From NCBI GenBank assembly GCA_032000125.1, contig DAMALH010000001.1:62001-126000 (forward strand): a stretch of 64,000 bases of DNA, read 5' to 3'. Of the stretch, positions 49,528-58,619 are shown piece after piece. Under the pieces are notes generated by a model. It was given only the letters and a program-made list of their open reading frames with translations. It did not search any database and was not told the origin of the DNA. Source of the DNA: Dryocola sp032000125 (GTDB taxonomy: Bacteria > Pseudomonadota > Gammaproteobacteria > Enterobacterales > Enterobacteriaceae). Positions within the stretch are counted from its first letter, which is position 1; each line of letters starts with the position of its first letter. Position numbers and translations under genes: made by a program.

Positions 49528-50995
49528 GGTGGTCTTCCTCTTTAGCCTGGGGCCGCAGCTTACTTTCAGCCAATTTTTTTGCGATTTTGCCGACGTTCCC
49601 TGCGCCCTGCACCAGAATCAAATCATTTCCCGTCAATACCGGCGCGAGGATATCCGCAATCTGGCTCGTTTCCTGCACCAGAATCGGGTCAACCTTGCCA
49701 CGGCCGCGAATGGTACGACACAGCGAGCGGCTATCCGCCCCCGGGATAGGCGCTTCGCCGGCAGCGTAGACATCCAGCATCAGCAAAGCATCCACCTGCG
49801 ACAGCACGCCGGCAAAATCGTCATACAGATCGCGGGTGCGCGTAAAACGGTGCGGCTGGAAAATCATCACCAGGTTTTTGTCCGGCCAGCCAGCACGTGC
49901 CGCTTTGATTGTCGCGTCTACTTCCGTCGGGTGATGGCCGTAGTCATCCACCAGCATCGCGCTGCCTGTTTTGCCATTTACCGGCGCCAGCGGATACTCG
50001 CCCAGGAAATCAAAGCGGCGACCGGTGCCCTGGAAACTCTCCAGCGCGCGCAGGATAGCGTCGTCTTCAATACCTTCTTCCGTGGCAACGGCAACCGCTG
50101 CCGCAGCATTCAGGGCGTTGTGACGGCCGGGTGCATTGAGCGTGACGCGCAGCTCCGGTTTATCCAGGCGTACGATGGTGAAATGCCCCTGAGGCCCTTT
50201 CTGCTGATAGTTTTCAACACGAATATCCGCATCGTCGCTAAAACCGTAGGTGGTGGTCTGGCGACCCACGCGCGGCAGCAGTTCACGAATCACCGGATCG
50301 TCCACGCACATCACCGCACGGCCGTAAAACGGCAAATTGTGCAGGAAGTTAATAAACGTCTGCTTTAAATTTTCGAAATCGCCCTGGTAGGTGTCCATAT
50401 GGTCGGCTTCGATATTGGTCACGACCGAAACCATAGGCTGCAGGTGGAGGAATGACGCATCACTCTCATCGGCTTCTGCAATCAGATAGCGGCTGTGGCC
50501 CAGACGCGCATGCGTTCCCGCCGCCTTCACCAGCCCACCGTTAACGAACGTAGGATCCAGCCCCGCTTCCGCATAGATGCTGGATACCATCGCCGTGGTC
50601 GTTGTTTTTCCGTGGGTTCCCGCGATGGCGATACCATGGCGAAAACGCATTAATTCAGCCAGCATTTCAGCACGGCGTATAACCGGAATGCGCGCTTCGT
50701 GAGCGGCGACAATTTCCGGGTTCTCCGCAGAAATCGCGGTTGACACCACCACCACGCTTGCATCCAGCACGTTTTCCGGGCGGTGATTGAAATAAATAGT
50801 GGCACCCAGTGCCGACAACTGCTGCGTGACCGGGTTCGGCGCCAGATCGGATCCGCTAATCTGGTAACCTTCGTTAGCCAACACTTCGGCAATACCGCCC
50901 ATACCGGCGCCGCCGATGCCAACAAAGTGGATGTGCCGGACGCGACGCATCTCGGGCACGATAGAACGCAGTTTCGCCAGTTGTTGTGTATTCAT
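49520..50995 (-). CDS. murC: UDP-N-acetylmuramate-L-alanine ligase
   Basis: MurC adds the first amino acid of the stem peptide. It has 491 residues. The N-terminal Rossmann motif is FVGIGGAGMGGIAEVL, the ATP loop is AGTHGKTTTTA, and the Mur-ligase motif EADESDASFLHLQP follows. It is 78 nt after murG and overlaps ddlB. Confidence 0.98.
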   Translation of the reverse strand: MNTQQLAKLRSIVPEMRRVRHIHFVGIGGAGMGGIAEVLANEGYQISGSDLAPNPVTQQLSALGATIYFNHRPENVLDASVVVVSTAISAENPEIVAAHEARIPVIRRAEMLAELMRFRHGIAIAGTHGKTTTTAMVSSIYAEAGLDPTFVNGGLVKAAGTHARLGHSRYLIAEADESDASFLHLQPMVSVVTNIEADHMDTYQGDFENLKQTFINFLHNLPFYGRAVMCVDDPVIRELLPRVGRQTTTYGFSDDADIRVENYQQKGPQGHFTIVRLDKPELRVTLNAPGRHNALNAAAAVAVATEEGIEDDAILRALESFQGTGRRFDFLGEYPLAPVNGKTGSAMLVDDYGHHPTEVDATIKAARAGWPDKNLVMIFQPHRFTRTRDLYDDFAGVLSQVDALLMLDVYAAGEAPIPGADSRSLCRTIRGRGKVDPILVQETSQIADILAPVLTGNDLILVQGAGNVGKIAKKLAESKLRPQAKEEDHHG

Positions 50996-51073
50996 TCTCT
51001 AACCTGCAGCGGCTTTCCGCCATTACATCAAAAAATTCACGGGTGAAAAGCGTCACCCACAACCTTTAAATCA

Positions 51074-52141
51074 TTACGCCAGTGCTACAGCGCTTACTTC
51101 TTTGGCTACCCGCTCGGTTGCATCAGGAATGGACGCAGCGCGTGCACGTTCGGCCATCGCCAGCAACGTTGCTCTGTCCCACCCGGCGAGCGTTTCGGTA
51201 ACGGCATCCACGGTAAACTGCGGTTGCTCCAGTATTCTGGCGGCTCCGGCCTTTTCCAGCGGCAGCGCGTTCCAGTATTGCTGCCGGTCTTTATGCTGGA
51301 AGGGAACGAACAGCGCAGGCAATCCTGCGGCTGCAATTTCACTCACGGTTAGCGCACCCGAGCGGCATACCACGACATCCGCCCATGCATAAGCAGCGGC
51401 CATGTCGTCAATAAATTCAGCGACTTTATGCTGCGGCTGCGCGGCCTCTGCGTAGGCCTGCTGGACGACAGTCTGCGCGCCCTTGCCGCATTGGTGCCAG
51501 ATAGTCACCGTATCACCGAGGCGACCGGCAACCTGCGGCATAATCTGGTTCAGCACGCGAGCGCCCTGAGACCCGCCGACCACCAGGACACGAACCGGCC
51601 CCGTACGCTCAGAGAATCTGGCCTGTGGCAAAGGCAGCGCTAACACATCCTTACGTACCGGATTACCGACCACCTCCGCGTTCGGAAACGCGCCGGGAAA
51701 CGCCTGCATGACTTTTTTGGCAATTTTTGCGAGCCACTTATTGGTCAGGCCCGCAATACCATTTTGCTCGTGCAAAACAACGGGAATGCCAAGCGACCAC
51801 GCGGCCAGCCCGCCAGGACCTGAAACATAGCCGCCCATGCCCAGCACCACGTCCGGACGATACGCTTTCATGATCGCCCTCGCCTGCCGCCAGGCGTTAA
51901 AGATACGTACCGGCGCCAGCAGCAGCGCTTTTGGCCCCTTCCCGCGCAGCCCTGAAATACGAATAAAGTCGATTTCGATACCGTGCTTAGGAACCAGATC
52001 CGCTTCCATACGATCGGCGGTGCCAAGCCAGCGCACCTGCCAGCCCTCAGCCATCAGGTGATGCGCTACCGCAAGCCCCGGGAAAACGTGTCCGCCCGTG
52101 CCGCCCGCCATCACCATTAACCGCCGGGATTGATTGCTCAT
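51074..52141 (-). CDS. murG: lipid II synthase MurG
   Basis: MurG transfers GlcNAc from UDP-GlcNAc to lipid I on the inner face of the membrane. It is a GT-B glycosyltransferase with 355 residues, the glycine-rich loops GGTGGHVFPG and GGSQGARVLN, and the acceptor region HEQNGIAGLTNK. It overlaps ftsW by 4 nt. Confidence 0.98.
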   Translation of the reverse strand: MSNQSRRLMVMAGGTGGHVFPGLAVAHHLMAEGWQVRWLGTADRMEADLVPKHGIEIDFIRISGLRGKGPKALLLAPVRIFNAWRQARAIMKAYRPDVVLGMGGYVSGPGGLAAWSLGIPVVLHEQNGIAGLTNKWLAKIAKKVMQAFPGAFPNAEVVGNPVRKDVLALPLPQARFSERTGPVRVLVVGGSQGARVLNQIMPQVAGRLGDTVTIWHQCGKGAQTVVQQAYAEAAQPQHKVAEFIDDMAAAYAWADVVVCRSGALTVSEIAAAGLPALFVPFQHKDRQQYWNALPLEKAGAARILEQPQFTVDAVTETLAGWDRATLLAMAERARAASIPDATERVAKEVSAVALA

Positions 52142-53382
52142 CGTACGCTCCGTGTAAACGCCTGGGCTTTCGCCAGCCGTGTTTCATAATCAATACGCAG
52201 CAACATCATGATTGCCGTAGACATAATTAACAAACTGGAACCACCGTAGCTGATAAGCGGCAATGTCAGCCCCTTCGTCGGCAGCATACCTGCCGCCGCG
52301 CCCACGTTAACCAGCGCCTGGAAACTGAACCAGATGCCGATTGAACAGGCGAGGAAGCCCGCAAACCGCTGATCCAGTTCAAGCGCGCGTTTGCCGATGG
52401 ACATCGCGCGAAAAGCGACGAAGAATACCATCAATAAAGCCAGTACCACACCGATATATCCCAGTTCTTCGCCAATAATGGAGAAGATAAAGTCAGTGTG
52501 CGCTTCCGGCAGATATTCCAGTTTTTGTACGGAATTTCCTAAGCCCTGGCCCCATAATTCACCGCGACCAAATGCCATCAGCGATTGCGTGAGCTGGTAA
52601 CCGCTGCCGAAGGGATCTTCCCAGGGGTTCCAGAAAGAAGTCACGCGGCGGATACGATAGGGCTCCGCCAGAATCAGCAGCACGACCGCCGAAATGCCCA
52701 TGCCGATAATGGCGATGAACTGCCAGAGCTTCGCCCCGGCGAGGAACAGCATCGCAAGCGTCGTCACAAACAGCACGACGACCGTACCGAGGTCAGGCTG
52801 GGCCAGCAAAAGCACGGCCATCACCAGAATCACGCCCATCGGCTTCAGGAAGCCGCGCAGGTTATTTCGCACTTCATCAACCTTGCGAACAAGGTAGTTG
52901 GCGAGATAGCAGAACAGCGACAGCTTGGTAAACTCGGCTGGCTGAATACGCAGCGGGCCAAAGGCAATCCAGCGTGACGCACCGTTAACCGAGCTACCCA
53001 CCACCAGCACAACCAACAGCATCGCAATGGAAAGCAGCAGCATCGCCGTGCTGTGGCGCTGCCAGAATTCCATAGGCAGGCGCAGCGTTATCATCGCCAG
53101 CGCAAACGCCAGTATGATGTAAAGCCCGTCGCGTTTAGCAAACAGGAAGGGATCGTTTGCCAGCCGTTGTCCGACCGGCATCGACGCCGAGGTCACCATG
53201 ATAAAACCAATGGCGGCCAGGCCAAACGTTAGCCACAGCAAGGTGCGATCGTAGAGCACCATGCTGTTTGAGTCGGCCTCGCGGGAGCCCATCACCCAGC
53301 CTTTTAGCGCAGCGGACACCCATGCCAGGATAGCAAATCCTGGAACACGTGGCATGCGCAGGCGAGGGAGAGATAAACGCAT
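52138..53382 (-). CDS. ftsW: septal peptidoglycan polymerase FtsW
   Basis: FtsW is a SEDS-family glycosyltransferase that polymerises lipid II at the septum together with FtsI. It has 414 residues and ten predicted membrane helices. Conserved segments include RRVTSFWNPWEDPFGSGYQL, and the catalytic Asp lies in the following large periplasmic loop. The start shares one base with the end of murD. Confidence 0.97.
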   Translation of the reverse strand: MRLSLPRLRMPRVPGFAILAWVSAALKGWVMGSREADSNSMVLYDRTLLWLTFGLAAIGFIMVTSASMPVGQRLANDPFLFAKRDGLYIILAFALAMITLRLPMEFWQRHSTAMLLLSIAMLLVVLVVGSSVNGASRWIAFGPLRIQPAEFTKLSLFCYLANYLVRKVDEVRNNLRGFLKPMGVILVMAVLLLAQPDLGTVVVLFVTTLAMLFLAGAKLWQFIAIIGMGISAVVLLILAEPYRIRRVTSFWNPWEDPFGSGYQLTQSLMAFGRGELWGQGLGNSVQKLEYLPEAHTDFIFSIIGEELGYIGVVLALLMVFFVAFRAMSIGKRALELDQRFAGFLACSIGIWFSFQALVNVGAAAGMLPTKGLTLPLISYGGSSLLIMSTAIMMLLRIDYETRLAKAQAFTRSVR

Positions 53383-54698
53383 CAGCCAAGCTCCTTCGCA
53401 AGTCGGGTAAAGAGATCCCCGCGCTGTTCAAAGTTCCTGAACTGGTCGAGGCTCGCACAGGCAGGAGACAGCAGCACCATATCTCCAGGCTTAACGCGTG
53501 CGGCGATAACCTCCATCGCCTGCGCCATGGTTTCCGTTTGCTCTGCCACCTCCGGGCGCAGCGCAGCAAGCGCGGCACCGTCGCGGCCAAAGCAGTACAG
53601 GCGAACCTTCGGCCCTTGCAGATACTGCGCAAGCGAAGAGAAGTCGGCAGATTTACCGTCTCCGCCCAGCAGCAGATGCAGCGTGCCCTCTACATGAAGA
53701 CCGTTAAGCGCCGCTTCGGTGCTGCCGACGTTGGTCGCTTTGGAATCGTTAATCCAGCGCACGCCGTTGTGCTCCCAGGCCAGCTGGAAACGGTGCGCCA
53801 GGCCGGTAAAGGTTGTCAGCGCCTTCAGGCTGCTGGAACGCGGCAGCTTCACCGCATCAGCCAAAGCAAGCGCCGCTAAGGCGTTGGTGTAGTTGTGCTG
53901 GCCTACCAGCTTCATCTCTTTGGTGTTCAGGACTTTTTCGCCTTTCACGCGCAGCCACGTATCTCCCTGCTGGCGGTTAAGGTGATAGTCGCCCACGTCT
54001 ACGCCAAAGCTCACGCAACGCTCATCCGCACCGCGTACCGGCATGGTCAGGGCATCGTCCGCATTTACAACGCAGACCGCCGCATTTTCATAAACGCGCA
54101 GTTTAGCTGCGCGGTACTGCTGCAGACCAAACGGATATCTGTCCATATGATCTTCAGTAACGTTAAGGATGGTGGCGGCTGCCGCTTTCAGGCTGTGCGT
54201 GGTTTCTAACTGAAAGCTGGAAAGCTCCAGCACGTACAGTTCGCGATTCGGCTCAAGCAGCATCAGAGCAGGCAGGCCGATGTTGCCGCCCACGCCAACG
54301 TTGATGCCGGCGGCCTTTGCCATTTCGCCCACCAGGCTGGTCACCGTGCTTTTTCCGTTCGAGCCGGTAATCGCCACGATCGGCGCCTGGGCTTCACGAC
54401 AGAACAGTTCGATATCGCCGATGATTTCCACGCCGTTTTCAGCCGCGCTGCTTAGCGCAGGCTGCGCCAGCGCTATACCAGGGCTTGCAACAATTAAATC
54501 TGCCGCCAGCAGCCAGTTTTCATTCAGGGAGCCGAGGTGACGCTCTACCGCTTCCGGCAGCTTATCAAGGCCCGGCGGAGAGATACGGCTGTCCATCACG
54601 CGCGGCGTAACGCCTCGCGCAAGGAAGAAGTCCACGCAGGACAGGCCGGTTAAGCCCAACCCAATAATGACGACTTTTTTACCCTGGTAATCTGCCAT
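53382..54698 (-). CDS. murD: UDP-MurNAc-L-alanine:D-glutamate ligase
   Basis: MurD adds D-glutamate to the stem peptide. It has 438 residues, as in E. coli. The N-terminal motif is IIGLGLTGLSCVDFF, the ATP loop is ITGSNGKSTVT, and the Mur-ligase motif is LELSSFQLE. It begins 2 nt after the mraY stop. Confidence 0.98.
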   Translation of the reverse strand: MADYQGKKVVIIGLGLTGLSCVDFFLARGVTPRVMDSRISPPGLDKLPEAVERHLGSLNENWLLAADLIVASPGIALAQPALSSAAENGVEIIGDIELFCREAQAPIVAITGSNGKSTVTSLVGEMAKAAGINVGVGGNIGLPALMLLEPNRELYVLELSSFQLETTHSLKAAAATILNVTEDHMDRYPFGLQQYRAAKLRVYENAAVCVVNADDALTMPVRGADERCVSFGVDVGDYHLNRQQGDTWLRVKGEKVLNTKEMKLVGQHNYTNALAALALADAVKLPRSSSLKALTTFTGLAHRFQLAWEHNGVRWINDSKATNVGSTEAALNGLHVEGTLHLLLGGDGKSADFSSLAQYLQGPKVRLYCFGRDGAALAALRPEVAEQTETMAQAMEVIAARVKPGDMVLLSPACASLDQFRNFEQRGDLFTRLAKELG

Positions 54699-54700
54699 GG

Positions 54701-55783
54701 TTAACGCACCTTCAGCGTAGCCAGCCCAATCAGGACCAGCATCAGCGAGATAATCCAGAAGCGCACGATAACGCGCGGTTCCGGCCAGCCTTTCAGTTCA
54801 TAGTGGTGATGGATTGGCGCCATGCGAAAAATACGCTGGCCGCGCAGCTTAAAGGAGCCCACCTGCAAAATAACGGAGAGCGTTTCGACCACGAACACGC
54901 CTCCCATGATCACCAGCAGGAATTCCTGACGCAGCAGAACCGCGATAGTGCCAAGCGCGCCGCCCAGGGCCAGAGAACCAACGTCCCCCATAAAGACCTG
55001 AGCCGGATAGGTGTTGAACCACAGGAAACCTAGCCCCGCCCCGACGATCGCCGTACAGACAATCACCAGTTCCCCCGCATGACGCAGATAAGGAATGTGC
55101 AGGTAGCCGGCAAAATTCATGTTACCGGTAGCCCATGCCACCAGCGCGAAGCCGCCTGCGACCAGCACGGTAGGCATAATGGCCAGGCCATCCAGCCCGT
55201 CGGTCAGGTTCACCGCGTTGCCGGTGCCGACAATCACAAAATAGGCCAGCAGAACATAGAACAGGCCAAGCTGCGGCATCACGTCCTTAAAGAACGGCAC
55301 AACCAGCTCGGTGGCTGGCGTTCCTTTTCCGGCGACGTACATGGTGAAGGCCACGGCAAGCGCAATAACGGACATCCAGAAATATTTCCAGCGCGCGATA
55401 AGCCCTTTTGTATCTTTGCGTACAACTTTGCGGTAATCGTCGACAAAGCCTATCGCCCCGTAGCCTACCAGCACGAACAGCACGCACCAGACGTACGGGT
55501 TTGATGGGTAAGCCCACAGCAGCACGGAAATCACGATGGAGGTGAGGATCATGATCCCGCCCATCGTCGGCGTGCCGCGCTTGCTAAAGTGTGATTCAGG
55601 GCCGTCGTTACGTACGACCTGGCCGAAAGAGAGTTGCTGTAAACGTGCAATCATCCGCGGGCCCATCCACAAAGAGATGAACAGCGCGGTCAACAGGCTG
55701 ACGATGGCGCGAAACGTCAGGTAAGAGAAGACGTTAAAGCCGGAATAATATTTGACCAAATGCTCGGCCAGCCAAACTAACAT
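54701..55783 (-). CDS. mraY: phospho-MurNAc-pentapeptide translocase
   Basis: MraY makes lipid I by moving phospho-MurNAc-pentapeptide to undecaprenyl phosphate. It has 360 residues and ten membrane helices. The catalytic aspartates are in VDDYRK, NLTDGLDGLA and FMGDVGSLALGG, and the HHHYE loop is present. I chose the ATG at 55783, matching E. coli (MLVWLAEHLVKYYSGF). It overlaps the murF stop by 7 nt. An upstream ATG at 55807 is less likely. Confidence 0.97.
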   Translation of the reverse strand: MLVWLAEHLVKYYSGFNVFSYLTFRAIVSLLTALFISLWMGPRMIARLQQLSFGQVVRNDGPESHFSKRGTPTMGGIMILTSIVISVLLWAYPSNPYVWCVLFVLVGYGAIGFVDDYRKVVRKDTKGLIARWKYFWMSVIALAVAFTMYVAGKGTPATELVVPFFKDVMPQLGLFYVLLAYFVIVGTGNAVNLTDGLDGLAIMPTVLVAGGFALVAWATGNMNFAGYLHIPYLRHAGELVIVCTAIVGAGLGFLWFNTYPAQVFMGDVGSLALGGALGTIAVLLRQEFLLVIMGGVFVVETLSVILQVGSFKLRGQRIFRMAPIHHHYELKGWPEPRVIVRFWIISLMLVLIGLATLKVR

Positions 55784-57135
55784 GTTCCATTCTCCTGTAA
55801 TGCGCATACCACCTCTTCCATGGCGGCGCTACGTGAACCCTTCACTAAAATGGTGATAATTGAATGCTCCGCGATTAGCGCATGCAGACGCGCTATCACG
55901 GCTTTTTTATCGGTAAAATGTTCACCAGCTTCAGAGGCCTGGCTGATAATTTCGCTCAGCACGCCAACGCTTAGCACCAGGTCAATACCGGCAGCTTTCG
56001 CGGCCTCGCCAACCTGACGATGGCAATCCTTAGCCTCCGCGCCCAGCTCGCCCATATCTCCAACCACCATCACCCGAAAACCGGGCATCTCAGAAAGCAC
56101 CTGAGCGGCAGCCGTCATGGAACCGACATTGGCGTTGTAGCTGTCGTCGAGCAGCAGTTGCGTTTGCGTAAGCTGAATCGGATACAGGCGACCCGGCACG
56201 GCCTTAAGCTCAGCAAGCCCCGCTTTTACCGCTTCATGCGGCGCGCCTACGGCCATTGCCAGCGCGGTTGCGGCCAGCGCATTTGCAATGTTATGACGAC
56301 CCGGCAGCGGCATAGAGACTTCAATATCGCCCGTCGGGGTTTGCAGGGTAAATTCCGTACCCTGAGAGGTGATGTGCACGTTGGTGGCGGTAAAATCGCT
56401 GCCCGCGGCATTTGGCGAGAAGCGCCAGGTTTTACGAGCGCCAATCACATCCTGCCAGTTCAGCCAGTCGTTATTGTCCGCGTTCATAATGGCGATGCCG
56501 TTAGCAGGCAGGCCAGCAAAGATTTCGCCTTTGGCTTTTGCGACGCCCGCAAGCGAGCCAAAGCCTTCCAGATGCGCGGCGGCGAGATTATTCACCAGCG
56601 CGGCTTCCGGGCGGGTCAGGCTTACCGTCCAGGCAATCTCGCCCTGATGGTTTGCCCCGAGCTCAATCACGGCATAATCGTATTCCGGGGTCAGACGCAG
56701 CAGCGTCATCGGCACCCCGATGTCGTTATTCAGATTGCCAGCGGTGTAGAGCGTGTTACCGCACTGGCGCAGGATCGCCGCGGTCATTTCTTTTACGGAG
56801 GTCTTGCCGGACGAGCCCGTCAGCGCAACAACGCGAGTCGGCACCTGCTGGCGTACCCAGGCGGCGAGCAGGCCGAAGGCCTGGCGCGTGTCTGCCACGA
56901 CCAGTTGTGGAACGTCAATCGGCAGCCTGCGGCTAACCAGCAGCGCGCCTGCACCGCCTTTAACGGCCTCTTGCGCGAAATCATGCGCGTCAAAACGTTC
57001 GCCTTTAAGCGCAACGAACAGGCAACCCGGCGTTAATTTACGCGTGTCCGTAGTAACGTTATCAATATCCGCATCAGCGCCGTGCAGCTGCCCGGCCAGA
57101 ATCCCGGCGAGTTGGCTCAGTGAAACGCGGATCAT
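55777..57135 (-). CDS. murF: UDP-MurNAc-tripeptide:D-Ala-D-Ala ligase
   Basis: MurF adds the D-Ala-D-Ala made by DdlB. It has 452 residues, as in E. coli. The ATP loop is LTGSSGKTSVKEM, and the Mur-ligase motif includes VIELGANHQGEI. It overlaps murE by 4 nt. Confidence 0.98.
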   Translation of the reverse strand: MIRVSLSQLAGILAGQLHGADADIDNVTTDTRKLTPGCLFVALKGERFDAHDFAQEAVKGGAGALLVSRRLPIDVPQLVVADTRQAFGLLAAWVRQQVPTRVVALTGSSGKTSVKEMTAAILRQCGNTLYTAGNLNNDIGVPMTLLRLTPEYDYAVIELGANHQGEIAWTVSLTRPEAALVNNLAAAHLEGFGSLAGVAKAKGEIFAGLPANGIAIMNADNNDWLNWQDVIGARKTWRFSPNAAGSDFTATNVHITSQGTEFTLQTPTGDIEVSMPLPGRHNIANALAATALAMAVGAPHEAVKAGLAELKAVPGRLYPIQLTQTQLLLDDSYNANVGSMTAAAQVLSEMPGFRVMVVGDMGELGAEAKDCHRQVGEAAKAAGIDLVLSVGVLSEIISQASEAGEHFTDKKAVIARLHALIAEHSIITILVKGSRSAAMEEVVCALQENGTC

Positions 57136-58619
57136 GCCACCACTCCCAGCAAACGAGCGGCGGTCACGCGATCTGAATAGTCGAGACGGCGGTTGCCGAC
57201 GATCTGATAATCCTCATGGCCCTTGCCCGCAACCAGCACAACGTCGTTCTCTTTAGCCTGCATGATCGCATTGGTGACGGCTTCTGCCCTGCCCAATACC
57301 ACGTACGCACGGCCCGCATCCAGCATGCCGGCGAGGATATCATTCACGATAGCTTTTGGTTCTTCCGTGCGCGGGTTGTCGTCAGTGACCACCACTACGT
57401 CAGCGTATTGTTCCGCAATGGCGCCCATTATCGGACGCTTGCCTTTATCGCGATCGCCGCCGCAGCCGAACACGCACCACAGTTTGCCGGTGCAGTGCAG
57501 GCGCGCCGCCTGGAGCGCTTTTTCCAGCGCATCCGGCGTATGGGCATAATCCACCACCACAGTGGTTTTACCCGGCGCGGTGAACACCTCCATGCGGCCA
57601 CATACCGGCTGCAGGCGTTCAGCGGTTTTCAACAGCTCCGCCAGGTCGTAACCCAGCGCCAGAAGCGTTGCCAGGGCCAGCAAAAGGTTGCTGACGTTAA
57701 AGGCCCCCATCAGGCGGCTTTCAACGACGCCATCGCCCCAGGAAGAGCTGAACTCAATGGTGGCGCCGCCATCGTGATAGTGGACATTTGTCGCTTTTAG
57801 CCAGCGGCCACGGCAGCCCGGCTGAAGATTATTTTCCATGGACACCGCCACCGCATCCGGCAGACGCGCCAGCCACTTGCGGCCCACTTCATCGTCCGCG
57901 TTAATAATGGCTTGCCCGGCATCGTGTTCGGAGAACAGCAGCCATTTGGCGGCTTCGTAACCGGCCATGTCGCCGTGGTAATCAAGATGATCGCGGCTGA
58001 GATTGGTAAATACGGAAGCGGCAAATTTCAGGGCCGCCACGCGATGCTGCACCAGGCCATGGGAAGAGACTTCCATCGCCGCAAACGTCGCGCTCTGCTG
58101 ATGCAGGTTAGCAAGCACTTGCTGTACATCAACAGCCGAGCCGGTGGTATTTTCGGTCGGGATAACCTGGCTGAGCAAACCGTTACCCACGGTTCCCATT
58201 ACCGCACTGGTTTCACCCAGTAGCTGCGCCCACTGCGCAAGAAGCTGCGTGGTGGTGGTTTTGCCGTTGGTGCCGGTCACGCCAACCAGACGCAGCGCGC
58301 TGGAGGGTTCGTGATAAAAACGCCCCGCGAGCGCGGAGAGTCGTTGATGCAGTTGGCTGAGGTAAATCACCGGCACACCGTGCATTTCACGGATCTCGCC
58401 ATCGCTTGCCTGGCCTTGCGCCTCTGCAACGACGGCCGCTACGCCTTGCGCAATTGCCTGCGGGATATATCGACGCCCGTCCGCCTGATGACCGACCACC
58501 GCCACAAAAAGGTCGCCCGAAGCCGCCACGCGGCTATCGAGTGTCATCTCTCGCAGTGCTCTCTCCGGGGCCAACGGCACCCATGGAGCGAGAAGGTCGC
58601 GCAAATTACGATCTGCCAC
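57132..58619 (-). CDS. murE: UDP-MurNAc-dipeptide:meso-diaminopimelate ligase
   Basis: MurE adds the third residue of the stem peptide. It has 495 residues. The ATP loop is VTGTNGKTTTTQ. The DNPR motif in TDDNPRTEEP indicates that meso-diaminopimelate is the substrate rather than lysine. The start overlaps the end of ftsI by 14 nt. Confidence 0.98.
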   Translation of the reverse strand: MADRNLRDLLAPWVPLAPERALREMTLDSRVAASGDLFVAVVGHQADGRRYIPQAIAQGVAAVVAEAQGQASDGEIREMHGVPVIYLSQLHQRLSALAGRFYHEPSSALRLVGVTGTNGKTTTTQLLAQWAQLLGETSAVMGTVGNGLLSQVIPTENTTGSAVDVQQVLANLHQQSATFAAMEVSSHGLVQHRVAALKFAASVFTNLSRDHLDYHGDMAGYEAAKWLLFSEHDAGQAIINADDEVGRKWLARLPDAVAVSMENNLQPGCRGRWLKATNVHYHDGGATIEFSSSWGDGVVESRLMGAFNVSNLLLALATLLALGYDLAELLKTAERLQPVCGRMEVFTAPGKTTVVVDYAHTPDALEKALQAARLHCTGKLWCVFGCGGDRDKGKRPIMGAIAEQYADVVVVTDDNPRTEEPKAIVNDILAGMLDAGRAYVVLGRAEAVTNAIMQAKENDVVLVAGKGHEDYQIVGNRRLDYSDRVTAARLLGVVA